A stretch of DNA of 6,819 nucleotides, from assembly GCA_021780415.1 (NCBI GenBank), contig JAJXYW010000120.1, forward strand, positions 1 to 6,819, read 5' to 3'. A model generated the notes under the pieces. The model made no database searches, was not told where the DNA came from, and saw nothing but the letters and a program-made list of their open reading frames with translations. Position 1 is the first letter of the stretch; the number at the start of each line of letters is the position of its first letter. Position numbers and translations under genes: made by a program. Source of the DNA: Acidobacteriota bacterium. Its GTDB lineage: Bacteria > Acidobacteriota > Terriglobia > Terriglobales > Acidobacteriaceae. Positions 1-5,614 of the stretch are shown in pieces.

Positions 1-1116
1 GCGTTCAATGAGGCGTATCGGAATATTATTCCGCCGACTTCGTTTCCGGTGGTGCTGCTGTTTCTGGAGATGCCGCCGCAGGAGGTGGATGTGAATGTGC
101 ATCCGGCGAAGACGGAGGTGCGGTTTCGGCAGGGAAGTTTTGTGCATGATTTTGTGCGGGACTCGGTGCGGACGGCGCTGATGAATGCGCGGCCAGCGGC
201 GAGTTTTTTTCAGGCACTGCATTCTGCGCCTACGGCGAGCGAGTCGTTGATGGTGGATGTGAGTCCGCTGCCGGGGGTGGATGAGGCTGTGTTCTCTGCA
301 AGAGATGGGCAGGCGGGTGCGGGGAGGGTGGAGGAGAGTGAGGGGGCGATTGAGCCGGGGGATGTGGCGGCGTTTGAGTTGAGGGAGCGGATGGTGGTGG
401 AGTCGGCGGGGAGGCTGGGGTTTAGTGGGCCGGGGATGGCCGTGGGGTATGGGGAGGTTGAGGATTCTGCGAACCCGCATTTCAAAAGCGAGATGTCGGG
501 CACCCGGGATGTTGAAGAGCAGCCTACGTTGAATTCTTTGGCTTCGTTGAAGCCGCTGGGGCAGCTTAGGGATTCGTTTATTCTGGCGACCAATGAGGAG
601 GGGCTTTGGATTGTGGATCAGCATGTGGCGCATGAGCGCGTGCTGTTTGAGAAGATTCTGCGCGAGCGGAAGGTGGAGGCGGTGCAGCGGCAGCGGCTGT
701 TGATGCCGGTGCTGGTGGAGTTGCTGCCGGAACAGATGGTGACGTTTGCGGCGATTGCGGAGGAGTTGGAGCGGAATGGGTTTGAGGCGGAGCCGTTTGG
801 GCCGCGGACGCTGGCGGTGAAGGCGACTCCGGTGGGGCTGGAGGGCAAGGAGTTGGAGCGGGTGCTGGAGGAGGTGCTGGGGGTGACGGAGAAGACGGCG
901 CAGGTGGAGAATGAGGATCTGCGGCGGACGCGGATTGCGGCGTCGATTGCGTGCCATGCGGCGATTAAGGTGAATATGGCGCTGGAGATGGCAAAGATGG
1001 ACTGGTTGCTGGCGGAATTGGGAAAAACTGAGCACCCGATGAGCTGTCCGCACGGCAGACCGATCGCATTGCGGTATTCTCTAAGAGACATCCAACGAGC
1101 GTTTCAGCGCATTTAG
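1..1116 (+). CDS. mutL: DNA mismatch repair protein MutL, 5'-truncated by the window edge
   Basis: MutL links mismatch recognition by MutS to strand incision and repair. The frame is open from base 1, so the N-terminal ATPase motifs lie outside the window; 371 codons remain. The end of the ATPase/transducer domain is seen at bases 91-129, reading VNVHPAKTEVRFR, a family signature. Codons ~45-175 form a variable low-complexity linker. The C-terminal dimerisation/endonuclease domain begins near LKPLGQLRDSFIL. It contains DQHVAHERVLFE (616-651), which matches the DQHA(x)2E(x)4E endonuclease motif with Val for Ala. It also has QRLLMP (691-708), ACHAAIK (949-969) and CPHGRP (1045-1062). In the family these last motifs help form the metal site, so this should be a nicking MutL, unlike the E. 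coli protein. The stop is TAG at 1114-1116. Identification is very secure; endonuclease activity is inferred from the motifs. Confidence 0.95.
   Translation, partial: AFNEAYRNIIPPTSFPVVLLFLEMPPQEVDVNVHPAKTEVRFRQGSFVHDFVRDSVRTALMNARPAASFFQALHSAPTASESLMVDVSPLPGVDEAVFSARDGQAGAGRVEESEGAIEPGDVAAFELRERMVVESAGRLGFSGPGMAVGYGEVEDSANPHFKSEMSGTRDVEEQPTLNSLASLKPLGQLRDSFILATNEEGLWIVDQHVAHERVLFEKILRERKVEAVQRQRLLMPVLVELLPEQMVTFAAIAEELERNGFEAEPFGPRTLAVKATPVGLEGKELERVLEEVLGVTEKTAQVENEDLRRTRIAASIACHAAIKVNMALEMAKMDWLLAELGKTEHPMSCPHGRPIALRYSLRDIQRAFQRI
408..454 (+). other. Putative G-quadruplex-forming tract in the mutL linker
   Basis: The coding strand has G-runs at 408-411, 417-420, 427-429, 432-435, 444-447 and 451-454. 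The first four are separated by loops of 5, 6 and 2 bases, which fits the usual G3+N1-7 rule. The tract sits in the disordered MutL linker, where protein sequence is weakly constrained. It would form on the non-template DNA strand and in the mRNA. The surrounding DNA is very G-rich, so chance is a serious alternative; folding is not shown by sequence alone. Confidence 0.35.
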
Positions 1117-1131
1117 GCGCGAGCGGACGCT

Positions 1132-1149
1132 ATTCTTTCAGAATTTTTT
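1132..1149 (+). terminator. Weak terminator-like hairpin after mutL
   Basis: ATTCT (1132-1136) and AGAAT (1140-1144) can pair around a 3-base loop. The T's continue from 1144 to 1149, giving a short U tract. The stem is only 5 bp and mostly A/T. A second small stem, GCGC-ATTTAG-GCGC (1107-1120), overlaps the mutL stop codon. This could attenuate transcription between mutL and the next gene, but it is far from a strong intrinsic terminator. The whole gap 1117-1265 is AT-richer than the genes, and I could not identify a convincing promoter in it. Confidence 0.25.
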
Positions 1150-1255
1150 AGAGATACTTTACAGGATTTTCCCGATGACCGAACTGCGAACTGAGGTCGA
1201 TTCTCTGCGTGGTGTATCGGGGGCTGCGCGTAGACGCCGTGTGGCAGAAAACGAT

Positions 1256-1260
1256 AGAGG
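1256..1260 (+). promoter_or_regulatory. Ribosome-binding site that decides the start of the AlkZ-like gene
   Basis: AGAGG lies 5 bases upstream of the GTG at 1266. The earlier in-frame GTG at 1209 has no purine-rich site at proper spacing. This favours GTG 1266 and a 700-residue protein beginning MSSTLEFNETQ over a 719-residue one. Confidence 0.6.
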
Positions 1261-1265
1261 CAAAA

Positions 1266-3368
1266 GTGAGTTCAACACTGGAGTTTAACGAGACGCAGCT
1301 TGGGGCTGCACGCGCAAAGGCATGGAAACAGGCGGGCGATCCGCTGCTGACGCTGGAGGCGGCACGGGACTGGATCAACGAGAGCGGGCTGGTGCTGTTT
1401 GCGCCACGAGCGCTGCAACTGCCGGCGCCGGCGCCTTCGCTGGTGGAGGCTACGCTGGGTGCGGCCAATGCGGCTCCGACACTGGCGGAGACTGCGGTGG
1501 CGCGGGGACTGGTGTCGCGGCTGGTGGGCGAAGGGCTGGCGCTGCCGCTGAATTTGATGGGCGTTGCGGGCGATAGTCCGGACTTTGTGGTGAGCGCGCA
1601 GGTGTTCAGCTTCGTGTTCACGATGCGGGGCGATAAGGCGTGGAAGCAGCCGCCGTCGACGTCGGGAGCGGTGAAGGTGTCGCCGCTGGGGCTGAGGGTG
1701 TTTGAGGTGCTGACGGAGCGCGGGCCGATGTCGGCTGCGGAACTGGCACAGGAGTTGGGACGCGAGGTGACGGAGGCGGCGATTCTGCGCTCGCTGAGCG
1801 AGCTTTGGTCGCAGTTGAGGGTGCTGCCGCTGCTGTCGCAGGGAGACGGATCGACGCTGTGGGAGCTGACGACGCGGCGGTTTACGAAGGCGATCAAGGC
1901 GGGCGCGAATGCGGGCCAGCCGACGGCGCTCTCGGCTCTGATCTCGCTGTACCTGGCGCAGGCGTTGATGGCAACCGAGGAAGAGATTATGACGTACCTG
2001 TCGCCGCTGACGGCGCGGTCAAGGGTGCGTGAGGTGCTGCATGCGCTGGTGGGGGCGCGGCAGTTGGAGACGGTGGTGCTTGAGGGCAAGACACTGCTGC
2101 TGATTCCGGGAACGTTGCAGACGTTTGGAGCGGTGGCTGCGGAGGACGAGGCGCTGGTGGAGGGCGCGGAGACCGCTGCGGTGGTGGAGCGCCCGAAGAA
2201 GATCGGGACGGGGCGGATCAAGAGCTTCGCGAGTGCGGAGAAGGTTGCGAGTGAGTTCCGAGGAAAGCCGGTGGGGAAGAGCTTTTCGGCCGGTCGGGCT
2301 GGTGCTGGACGGGCTGGGGCCGGGCCGGTGAAGCCGTCGGCACGATTCGGGGCGCGGCTGGATGGGAAGACGGACAAGGAACGGCGACCGTTCAAGAAGG
2401 ACGGAGAGGCCGGGAAGAAGAGCTTTACGAAGCCGTGGGATGAAGAGAAGAGAGCGCGTCCGGCTGCGGCGGCCAAGGCGGATGGGTTTACGAAGTTTCG
2501 CAGGCCGGCGCCGGAGGATCGTGCGCCGCTGGGTGCGAGAGAGCAGGCAGGATTGCCGGTGGAGCGACGGACGCCGCCGAAGTCGAGCTTCGATTGGGCG
2601 AGCAAGGATCGGGCGAGGAAGCCGGGAGGGTTTGCGAAGAGCCCGTACTCGCCACGGACTGCCGATGGCGGTGAGCGTGCGACGTTCAAGCCTCGGAGTT
2701 ATGAAGGTAAGGAACGGGGTGCGAAGCAGGAAGGCTTTGGGGCGAAGCGGCCCTATACGCCGCGTACTGCCGAGGGTGGAGCGAAGCCGTTTGCGAAGCA
2801 GCCGTACACGCCGCGCGGCGAGGAGGGGGGGGAGCGGACATTTGCGAAGAGACCGTTCACTCCGAGGACTGCTGAGGGTGGAGCGAAGCCGTTTGCGAAG
2901 CGGGGTTATACGCCGCGGGCAGAGGAAGGCGGTGAGCGTGCGACGTTCAAGCCGCGGAGTTTTGCGGGGAAGGAACGGGGCGACAAGCCGTTCGTGAAGC
3001 GGCCGTATAAGGCGCGTGAGGGCGGGACGCGGCCGTTTGTGAAGCGGGAGTTTACGCCTCGGGTGGAGGCGAGTGGTGGTGCGGATTCGTCGGGTGTGGA
3101 GCGGACGCTGCCGAAACGGCCGTACAAGCCGAGGGCGGCGGATGCGCATACGCGGCCGTTTACGAAGGACCCTTGGGTTCCGAAGGCGGAGGGTGAGGGG
3201 GCGAAGCGGCCTTACAAGCCTCGTGCGGAGGGGAGCTATGGGCGTGCGGGTGCGGGGGCTCGGAAGGGCTTTGGCGGCAAGCCCGCAGGGAAGTTTGGCG
3301 GGAAGCCGAAGTTCGGTGGGAAGCCGGGCGGGGCCAAGCCGGCGTTTCGCAGAAAGCCTGAGGCGTAG
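1266..3368 (+). CDS. AlkZ/YcaQ-related winged-helix protein with long basic repeat tail
   Basis: Predicted 700 residues in two parts. The N-terminal ~280 residues resemble the AlkZ/YcaQ-related (HTH_42-like) family: WINESGLVLF near residue 36, a winged-helix segment starting SPLGLRVFEVLTERGPMSAAE (139 onward), the closing motif LWELTTRRF (198-206), and a second helical module (235-282) ending KTLLLIPG. AlkZ/YcaQ proteins are DNA glycosylases that remove alkylated or crosslinked bases, but I see no Q-x-Q/Q-x-D catalytic motif here. DNA binding is therefore likelier than glycosylase activity. From about residue 305 the protein is Lys/Arg/Pro/Gly-rich and surely disordered. Residues 458-660 carry repeated [Y/F]-[S/T/K]-P-R units, and residues 661-700 are a GGKP-type glycine-rich end. 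Such tails usually bind nucleic acid. The gene lies between mutL and cmk; its stop overlaps the cmk ribosome-binding site. The start is GTG 1266; GTG 1209 is possible. The CDS is certain, the family moderately sure, the function unknown. Confidence 0.88.
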   Translation: MSSTLEFNETQLGAARAKAWKQAGDPLLTLEAARDWINESGLVLFAPRALQLPAPAPSLVEATLGAANAAPTLAETAVARGLVSRLVGEGLALPLNLMGVAGDSPDFVVSAQVFSFVFTMRGDKAWKQPPSTSGAVKVSPLGLRVFEVLTERGPMSAAELAQELGREVTEAAILRSLSELWSQLRVLPLLSQGDGSTLWELTTRRFTKAIKAGANAGQPTALSALISLYLAQALMATEEEIMTYLSPLTARSRVREVLHALVGARQLETVVLEGKTLLLIPGTLQTFGAVAAEDEALVEGAETAAVVERPKKIGTGRIKSFASAEKVASEFRGKPVGKSFSAGRAGAGRAGAGPVKPSARFGARLDGKTDKERRPFKKDGEAGKKSFTKPWDEEKRARPAAAAKADGFTKFRRPAPEDRAPLGAREQAGLPVERRTPPKSSFDWASKDRARKPGGFAKSPYSPRTADGGERATFKPRSYEGKERGAKQEGFGAKRPYTPRTAEGGAKPFAKQPYTPRGEEGGERTFAKRPFTPRTAEGGAKPFAKRGYTPRAEEGGERATFKPRSFAGKERGDKPFVKRPYKAREGGTRPFVKREFTPRVEASGGADSSGVERTLPKRPYKPRAADAHTRPFTKDPWVPKAEGEGAKRPYKPRAEGSYGRAGAGARKGFGGKPAGKFGGKPKFGGKPGGAKPAFRRKPEA
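2637..3245 (+). repeat. Degenerate in-frame repeat array encoding basic K-R-P-Y-T-P-R units
   Basis: The encoded segment (residues 458-660) contains nine [Y/F]-[S/T/K]-[P/A]-R cores (YSPR, YTPR, YTPR, FTPR, YTPR, YKAR, FTPR, YKPR, YKPR) plus a WVPK variant. They are mostly joined by linkers such as TAEGGAKPFAK. In the central part the unit is about 17 residues and often works as a 34-residue double unit. Two pairs are nearly identical at DNA level. Bases 2766-2799 match 2868-2901 with one mismatch over 34 bases, offset 102 (34 codons). Bases 2667-2700 match 2928-2961 with one mismatch over 34 bases, offset 261 (87 codons). All offsets are multiples of three, so unit gain or loss would keep the frame. 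Confidence 0.85.
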
Positions 3369-3371
3369 GAG
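3367..3371 (+). promoter_or_regulatory. cmk ribosome-binding site overlapping the upstream stop codon
   Basis: AGGAG overlaps the last two bases of the TAG stop (3366-3368) of the AlkZ-like gene. It is 3 bases from ATG 3375 and 6 bases from the adjacent ATG 3378; the second spacing is more usual. A ribosome finishing the upstream gene would stop on this site, which suggests translational coupling. Confidence 0.65.
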
Positions 3372-3374
3372 TCG

Positions 3375-4112
3375 ATGATGCGCGGAACGTTTGCGGGGAA
3401 TGAAGTGGGTGCGGGAGCGGCGGTGCGGCGTGAGCGGCCGGTGATTGCGATTGACGGGCCTGCGGGTGCGGGCAAGAGCACGCTGGCAGCACACCTGGCG
3501 CGGCACTTCGGGTTTCTGAACCTGGAGACGGGGGCGATGTATCGGGCGCTGGCGTTGAAGGCGATCGATCATGATCTGGACTTTGAGGATGAGGCTGCGC
3601 TGCTGGAGCTGGCTGGCGAGACCCGCATTGTGCTGAAGCCGCAGATGGAGGGGAACCTGGTGCTGCTGGATGGGGTGGATGTGTCGCGGCGGGTGAGGGA
3701 TGGAGATGTGACGGCGGCGGCTTCGAGGGTGTCGGTGCACCCGAGGCTGCGGCAGTGGATGGTGGAGCAGCAGCGGGCGCTGGGTGCGGACGGAGGGGTG
3801 GTGATGGAGGGGCGCGATATCGGGACGGTGGTGTTTCCGGATGCGGAGGTGAAGATTTTTCTGGATGCGGCGCCGGAGGTGCGGGGGAACCGGCGGTATC
3901 GGCAGGGTGGGCCGGCGCAGGTGGCGGTGAGCGAAGAGGCTGTGATCCGGGAGCTGAAGGAGAGGGATGCGAGGGACCGGAACCGTGCGGAGTCGCCGCT
4001 GCGGCCGGCGGAGGATGCAGTGATCCTGGATTCGACGGCAATGGGGCTGGATGAGGTGCTGGCGGCGGCGGAAGAGATCGTGCGGACGCATCTTGCAGAG
4101 CGCAAAGGGTAG
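3375..4112 (+). CDS. cmk: Cytidylate kinase
   Basis: Cytoplasmic enzyme that phosphorylates CMP and dCMP to the diphosphates with ATP, feeding CTP and dCTP pools. The predicted product has 245 residues. The P-loop GPAGAGKST is at 28-36, followed by the substrate-site motif LETGAMYRA (50-58). The NMP-binding/core motif EGRDIGT is at 145-151. The lid region RGNRRY is at 170-175, and the signature DRNRAESPLRPAEDA is at 201-215, ending in LDST (218-221). All are typical of bacterial Cmk. Two small departures are seen: about 20 extra residues before the core strand PVIAIDG, and Glu in LETGAMYRA where most family members have Asp (LDTGAMYRA). The start could equally be ATG 3378, which has better spacing from AGGAG. 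The gene is probably in one operon with the AlkZ-like gene. It is not followed by rpsA, its common neighbour in many bacteria. Confidence 0.96.
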   Translation: MMRGTFAGNEVGAGAAVRRERPVIAIDGPAGAGKSTLAAHLARHFGFLNLETGAMYRALALKAIDHDLDFEDEAALLELAGETRIVLKPQMEGNLVLLDGVDVSRRVRDGDVTAAASRVSVHPRLRQWMVEQQRALGADGGVVMEGRDIGTVVFPDAEVKIFLDAAPEVRGNRRYRQGGPAQVAVSEEAVIRELKERDARDRNRAESPLRPAEDAVILDSTAMGLDEVLAAAEEIVRTHLAERKG

Positions 4113-4186
4113 CGGGAGCCGAAATGCACTGAAATTTGTGCAGGTTAAATCTGTTACATTTTTTTCGGTGGAAAATTGGACCTTCG

Positions 4187-4195
4187 TGCTAACAT
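4187..4195 (+). promoter_or_regulatory. Possible extended -10 promoter of the cold-shock gene
   Basis: TGC-TAACAT matches an extended -10 element (TGn followed by a 4/6 match to TATAAT). No good -35 box lies 16-19 bases upstream. Transcription would start near 4202, giving a leader of about 90 bases before ATG 4294. Cold-shock mRNAs often have long leaders, but I see no clear cold-box sequence. The region 4113-4293 is markedly AT-richer than the flanking genes, with a T7 run at 4159-4165, as expected of a regulatory gap. Confidence 0.35.
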
Positions 4196-4293
4196 TTCAC
4201 CATCGTTTGAAACAGATTGGTTTTCTGCAAGAGTTGTAGCCGAAGTCCCGATTTGAATTAAGCGGCAAAGTCAATCACAAGGATTTACGAGAC

Positions 4294-4494
4294 ATGGAAC
4301 AGGGAACAGTGAAGTGGTTCAACGACGCCAAGGGATTTGGCTTCATCAGCCGGCAGAATGGTGAGGACGTTTTCGTGCATTACTCAGCGATCAACTCCAA
4401 TGGTTTCAAGAGTCTGCAAGAGGGCCAGGCCGTTCAGTTCAACGTGGTAAAGGGACCGAAGGGGTGGCAGGCGTCCGACGTTCAGCCTCTCTAA
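4294..4494 (+). CDS. csp: Cold-shock domain protein (CspA family)
   Basis: A single-domain, 66-residue cold-shock protein: a five-stranded beta barrel that binds single-stranded RNA and DNA and melts RNA structure. The RNP1 motif KGFGFI is at residues 13-18 and RNP2 VFVHY at 26-30. The start [17 protein letters not shown] is typical, and the length is normal. AAGGA (4279-4283) lies 10 bases before the ATG. Codon use differs from all neighbours: two-fold codons mostly end in C (TTC, AAC, GAC, ATC), as in highly expressed genes, rather than the G-ending style of mutL or the exporter. It seems to be its own transcription unit, with a leader region upstream and a hairpin downstream. The paralogue letter cannot be assigned, and cold induction is not provable from sequence. 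Confidence 0.97.
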   Translation: MEQGTVKWFNDAKGFGFISRQNGEDVFVHYSAINSNGFKSLQEGQAVQFNVVKGPKGWQASDVQPL

Positions 4495-4540
4495 GCTACG
4501 GCTGAGGGTGCGGATCGGTGGGTGAGTTTTGTTCACTTGA

Positions 4541-4574
4541 GCAAGAGGGGAGAGCTGCGGCTCTTCCCTCTTGT
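4541..4574. terminator. Long hairpin between convergent genes, probable bidirectional terminator
   Basis: CAAGAGGGGAGAGC (4542-4555) pairs with GCTCTTCCCTCTTG (4560-4573) around a TGCG loop. This is a 14-bp stem with one G-U pair in the + strand RNA, extendable by one G-U pair to 4541/4574. It begins 46 bases after the cold-shock stop and ends 5 bases before the convergent gene's stop codon. The T-run after it is weak on the + side (GCGTTTC) and absent on the - side. It may therefore be a terminator without a strong U tract, or a 3'-end stabilising structure. Confidence 0.7.
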
Positions 4575-4579
4575 GCGTT

Positions 4580-5548
4580 TCAGGGGCGGGGTGAAGGGGG
4601 CGGCGAGGTGGGTTCGGCGGCCGAGGGAGTGGGTGTGGCCGAGGGGTTGGGGTTGGGGATGGGCTGGCCGTCGGGGCCGATGAGGCGGTCGGAGGGGATG
4701 ATGGTGGAGTTGGTGCGGAATTTTTTGTAGTCGGATGTGACGTCGTGGAAGCGGCCGTTGAAGCCGAGGAAGATGAGGGTGCGGATCTTGCCGTTGGCCT
4801 GGATGTCGGCGGGGAGCCAGACTTCGTGGTTGACGTTGGTGTAGAGGATGTCGAAGCTGGAGTCGCGCTGGATGTCGGCGAGGAGGCCGCCGCCGAGTTT
4901 GAAGTCGTTGAGGAAGTGGCCCTGGGCGCGAACGAGGACCTGATCGTGTTCGTCGATCCAGATGGTGCCGACGAGGTCGCGGACGATGGTCTCGAAGGGG
5001 TTGCGGGTCTTGGCGTTGGGGTCGCCGGCGTAGTCGACGACGATGGTGGGGCGGCCGTTGAGGTCGATGCGGCGGGGGTTGGAGAAGGTGCCGAGTTCGA
5101 GGATGCGGGAGGCGGTGATGACGGTGTCGCCGTTGGCGTCGGTGGCTTTGCCTTTGGACTCGAGTTTGGCGCGGCGCTCTTTGGCTTTGGCGACCTCTTT
5201 GTCGATCTGGTCGCTCTGCTTCTGGGCTTCTTTGGGGGTGAGGGGTTTGCCGTCGCGGGCGACGATCCGGTCGACCTGGACGCCGTCGATGACGAGGCTC
5301 TCGGCGTCGACGGTGGTGGTCTTTTTGAGTTGGCCGTGTTTGTCGAGGCTCTGCTGCTCAAAGTGATCGTGGTAGGTGTAGTCGTTGTGGGAGGCTTCGG
5401 CTGCCTTTTCGTTGCGCTCGACGTTGTGCAGGAGCTGGGGGATGGGCGGGAGGGGAGGGTCAGCGGGAGGTGGCTGAGTGGCGGGCTGCTGTGCTGAGGC
5501 AAGGGCGCAGGCGAGAAGGAGCGTGAGCGGCAGGAGGCGATGGCCCAT
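4580..5548 (-). CDS. Secreted protein of unknown function, possible LolA-like fold
   Basis: Predicted 322 residues. The start MGHRLLPLTLLLACALASAQQ is a clear export signal. It reads either as a signal peptide cut after ASA (19) or, because LLAC ends at Cys14, as a lipoprotein signal. A Pro-rich stretch follows (22-37). The body starts LLHNVERNEKAAEASHNDYTYHDHF and includes DGVQVDRIVARDGKPLT. A very charged helical segment (~104-132, PKEAQKQSDQIDKEVAKAKE) comes next, then beta-rich sequence with LVGTIWIDEHDQVLVRAQG and NHEVWLPADI. That WIDE...VL...G pattern recalls LolA-like lipoprotein-sorting folds, but this is inference only. The C-terminus is Pro/Ser/Thr-rich (PNPNPSATPTPS). I recall similar unnamed proteins in Acidobacteriota. 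ATG 5548 is chosen because it places the signal peptide at the N-terminus; upstream in-frame starts at 5632, 5608 and 5605 would give an overlong n-region. No ribosome-binding site precedes ATG 5548, so the mRNA may be leaderless. Confidence 0.85.
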   Translation of the reverse strand: MGHRLLPLTLLLACALASAQQPATQPPPADPPLPPIPQLLHNVERNEKAAEASHNDYTYHDHFEQQSLDKHGQLKKTTTVDAESLVIDGVQVDRIVARDGKPLTPKEAQKQSDQIDKEVAKAKERRAKLESKGKATDANGDTVITASRILELGTFSNPRRIDLNGRPTIVVDYAGDPNAKTRNPFETIVRDLVGTIWIDEHDQVLVRAQGHFLNDFKLGGGLLADIQRDSSFDILYTNVNHEVWLPADIQANGKIRTLIFLGFNGRFHDVTSDYKKFRTNSTIIPSDRLIGPDGQPIPNPNPSATPTPSAAEPTSPPPSPRP

Positions 5549-5554
5549 GGCTGC

Positions 5555-5563
5555 ACTATAAAT
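5555..5563. promoter_or_regulatory. Overlapping divergent -10-like elements
   Basis: The only AT-rich island between the two divergent genes reads ACTATAAAT. On the + strand it gives TATAAA (5557-5562), a 5/6 match to the -10 consensus, pointing to the exporter. On the - strand it gives TATAGT (5560 down to 5555), also 5/6, ending 6 bases before the ATG of the secreted protein. That would put the - transcript start at or next to the ATG. No good -35 box was seen for either direction. Confidence 0.45.
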
Positions 5564-5614
5564 GACGCGAGAGAGGGAGCGGGCGCGGGAGTGGAAGAGT
5601 GGCATCATAGAGAG

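Noticed and set aside
1209..1265. Upstream GTG 1209 as the start of the AlkZ-like gene.
   Set aside because: No ribosome-binding site at proper spacing, whereas GTG 1266 has AGAGG 5 bases upstream. Not excluded.
1148..2689. A 513-codon open frame on the - strand opposite the AlkZ-like gene.
   Set aside because: Low-complexity Ser/Ala/Pro composition and no recognisable motif; the + strand frame has family features and a ribosome-binding site.
2362..2997. Arg-rich + strand frame inside the repeat-tail gene, as a possible overlapping gene.
   Set aside because: Its composition follows from the shifted reading of repeated AAG/CGG/CCG codons, and no ribosome-binding site stands out. It is kept only as the product of a hypothetical G8 slip.
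2019..4091. A 690-codon open frame on the - strand opposite the repeat-tail gene and cmk.
   Set aside because: It is His/Arg/Pro/Leu-rich with no domain pattern and lies antisense to two well-supported genes. Long stop-free antisense frames are expected in DNA this GC-rich.
4125..4142. Inverted repeat TGCAC/GTGCA after cmk as a terminator.
   Set aside because: Only a 5-bp stem with an 8-base loop, and the T-run lies 16 bases away, too far for an intrinsic terminator.
4745..5497. A 250-codon + strand frame, Val/Gly/Asp/Glu-rich, antisense to the secreted-protein gene.
   Set aside because: Repetitive acidic composition is the mirror of C-ending codons on the other strand; no start signal or domain.
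4384..5556. A 390-codon - strand frame overlapping the secreted-protein gene in another register.
   Set aside because: Almost entirely Ser/Thr/Pro/Ala; it overlaps the cold-shock gene and the real gene, which has a signal peptide and natural composition.
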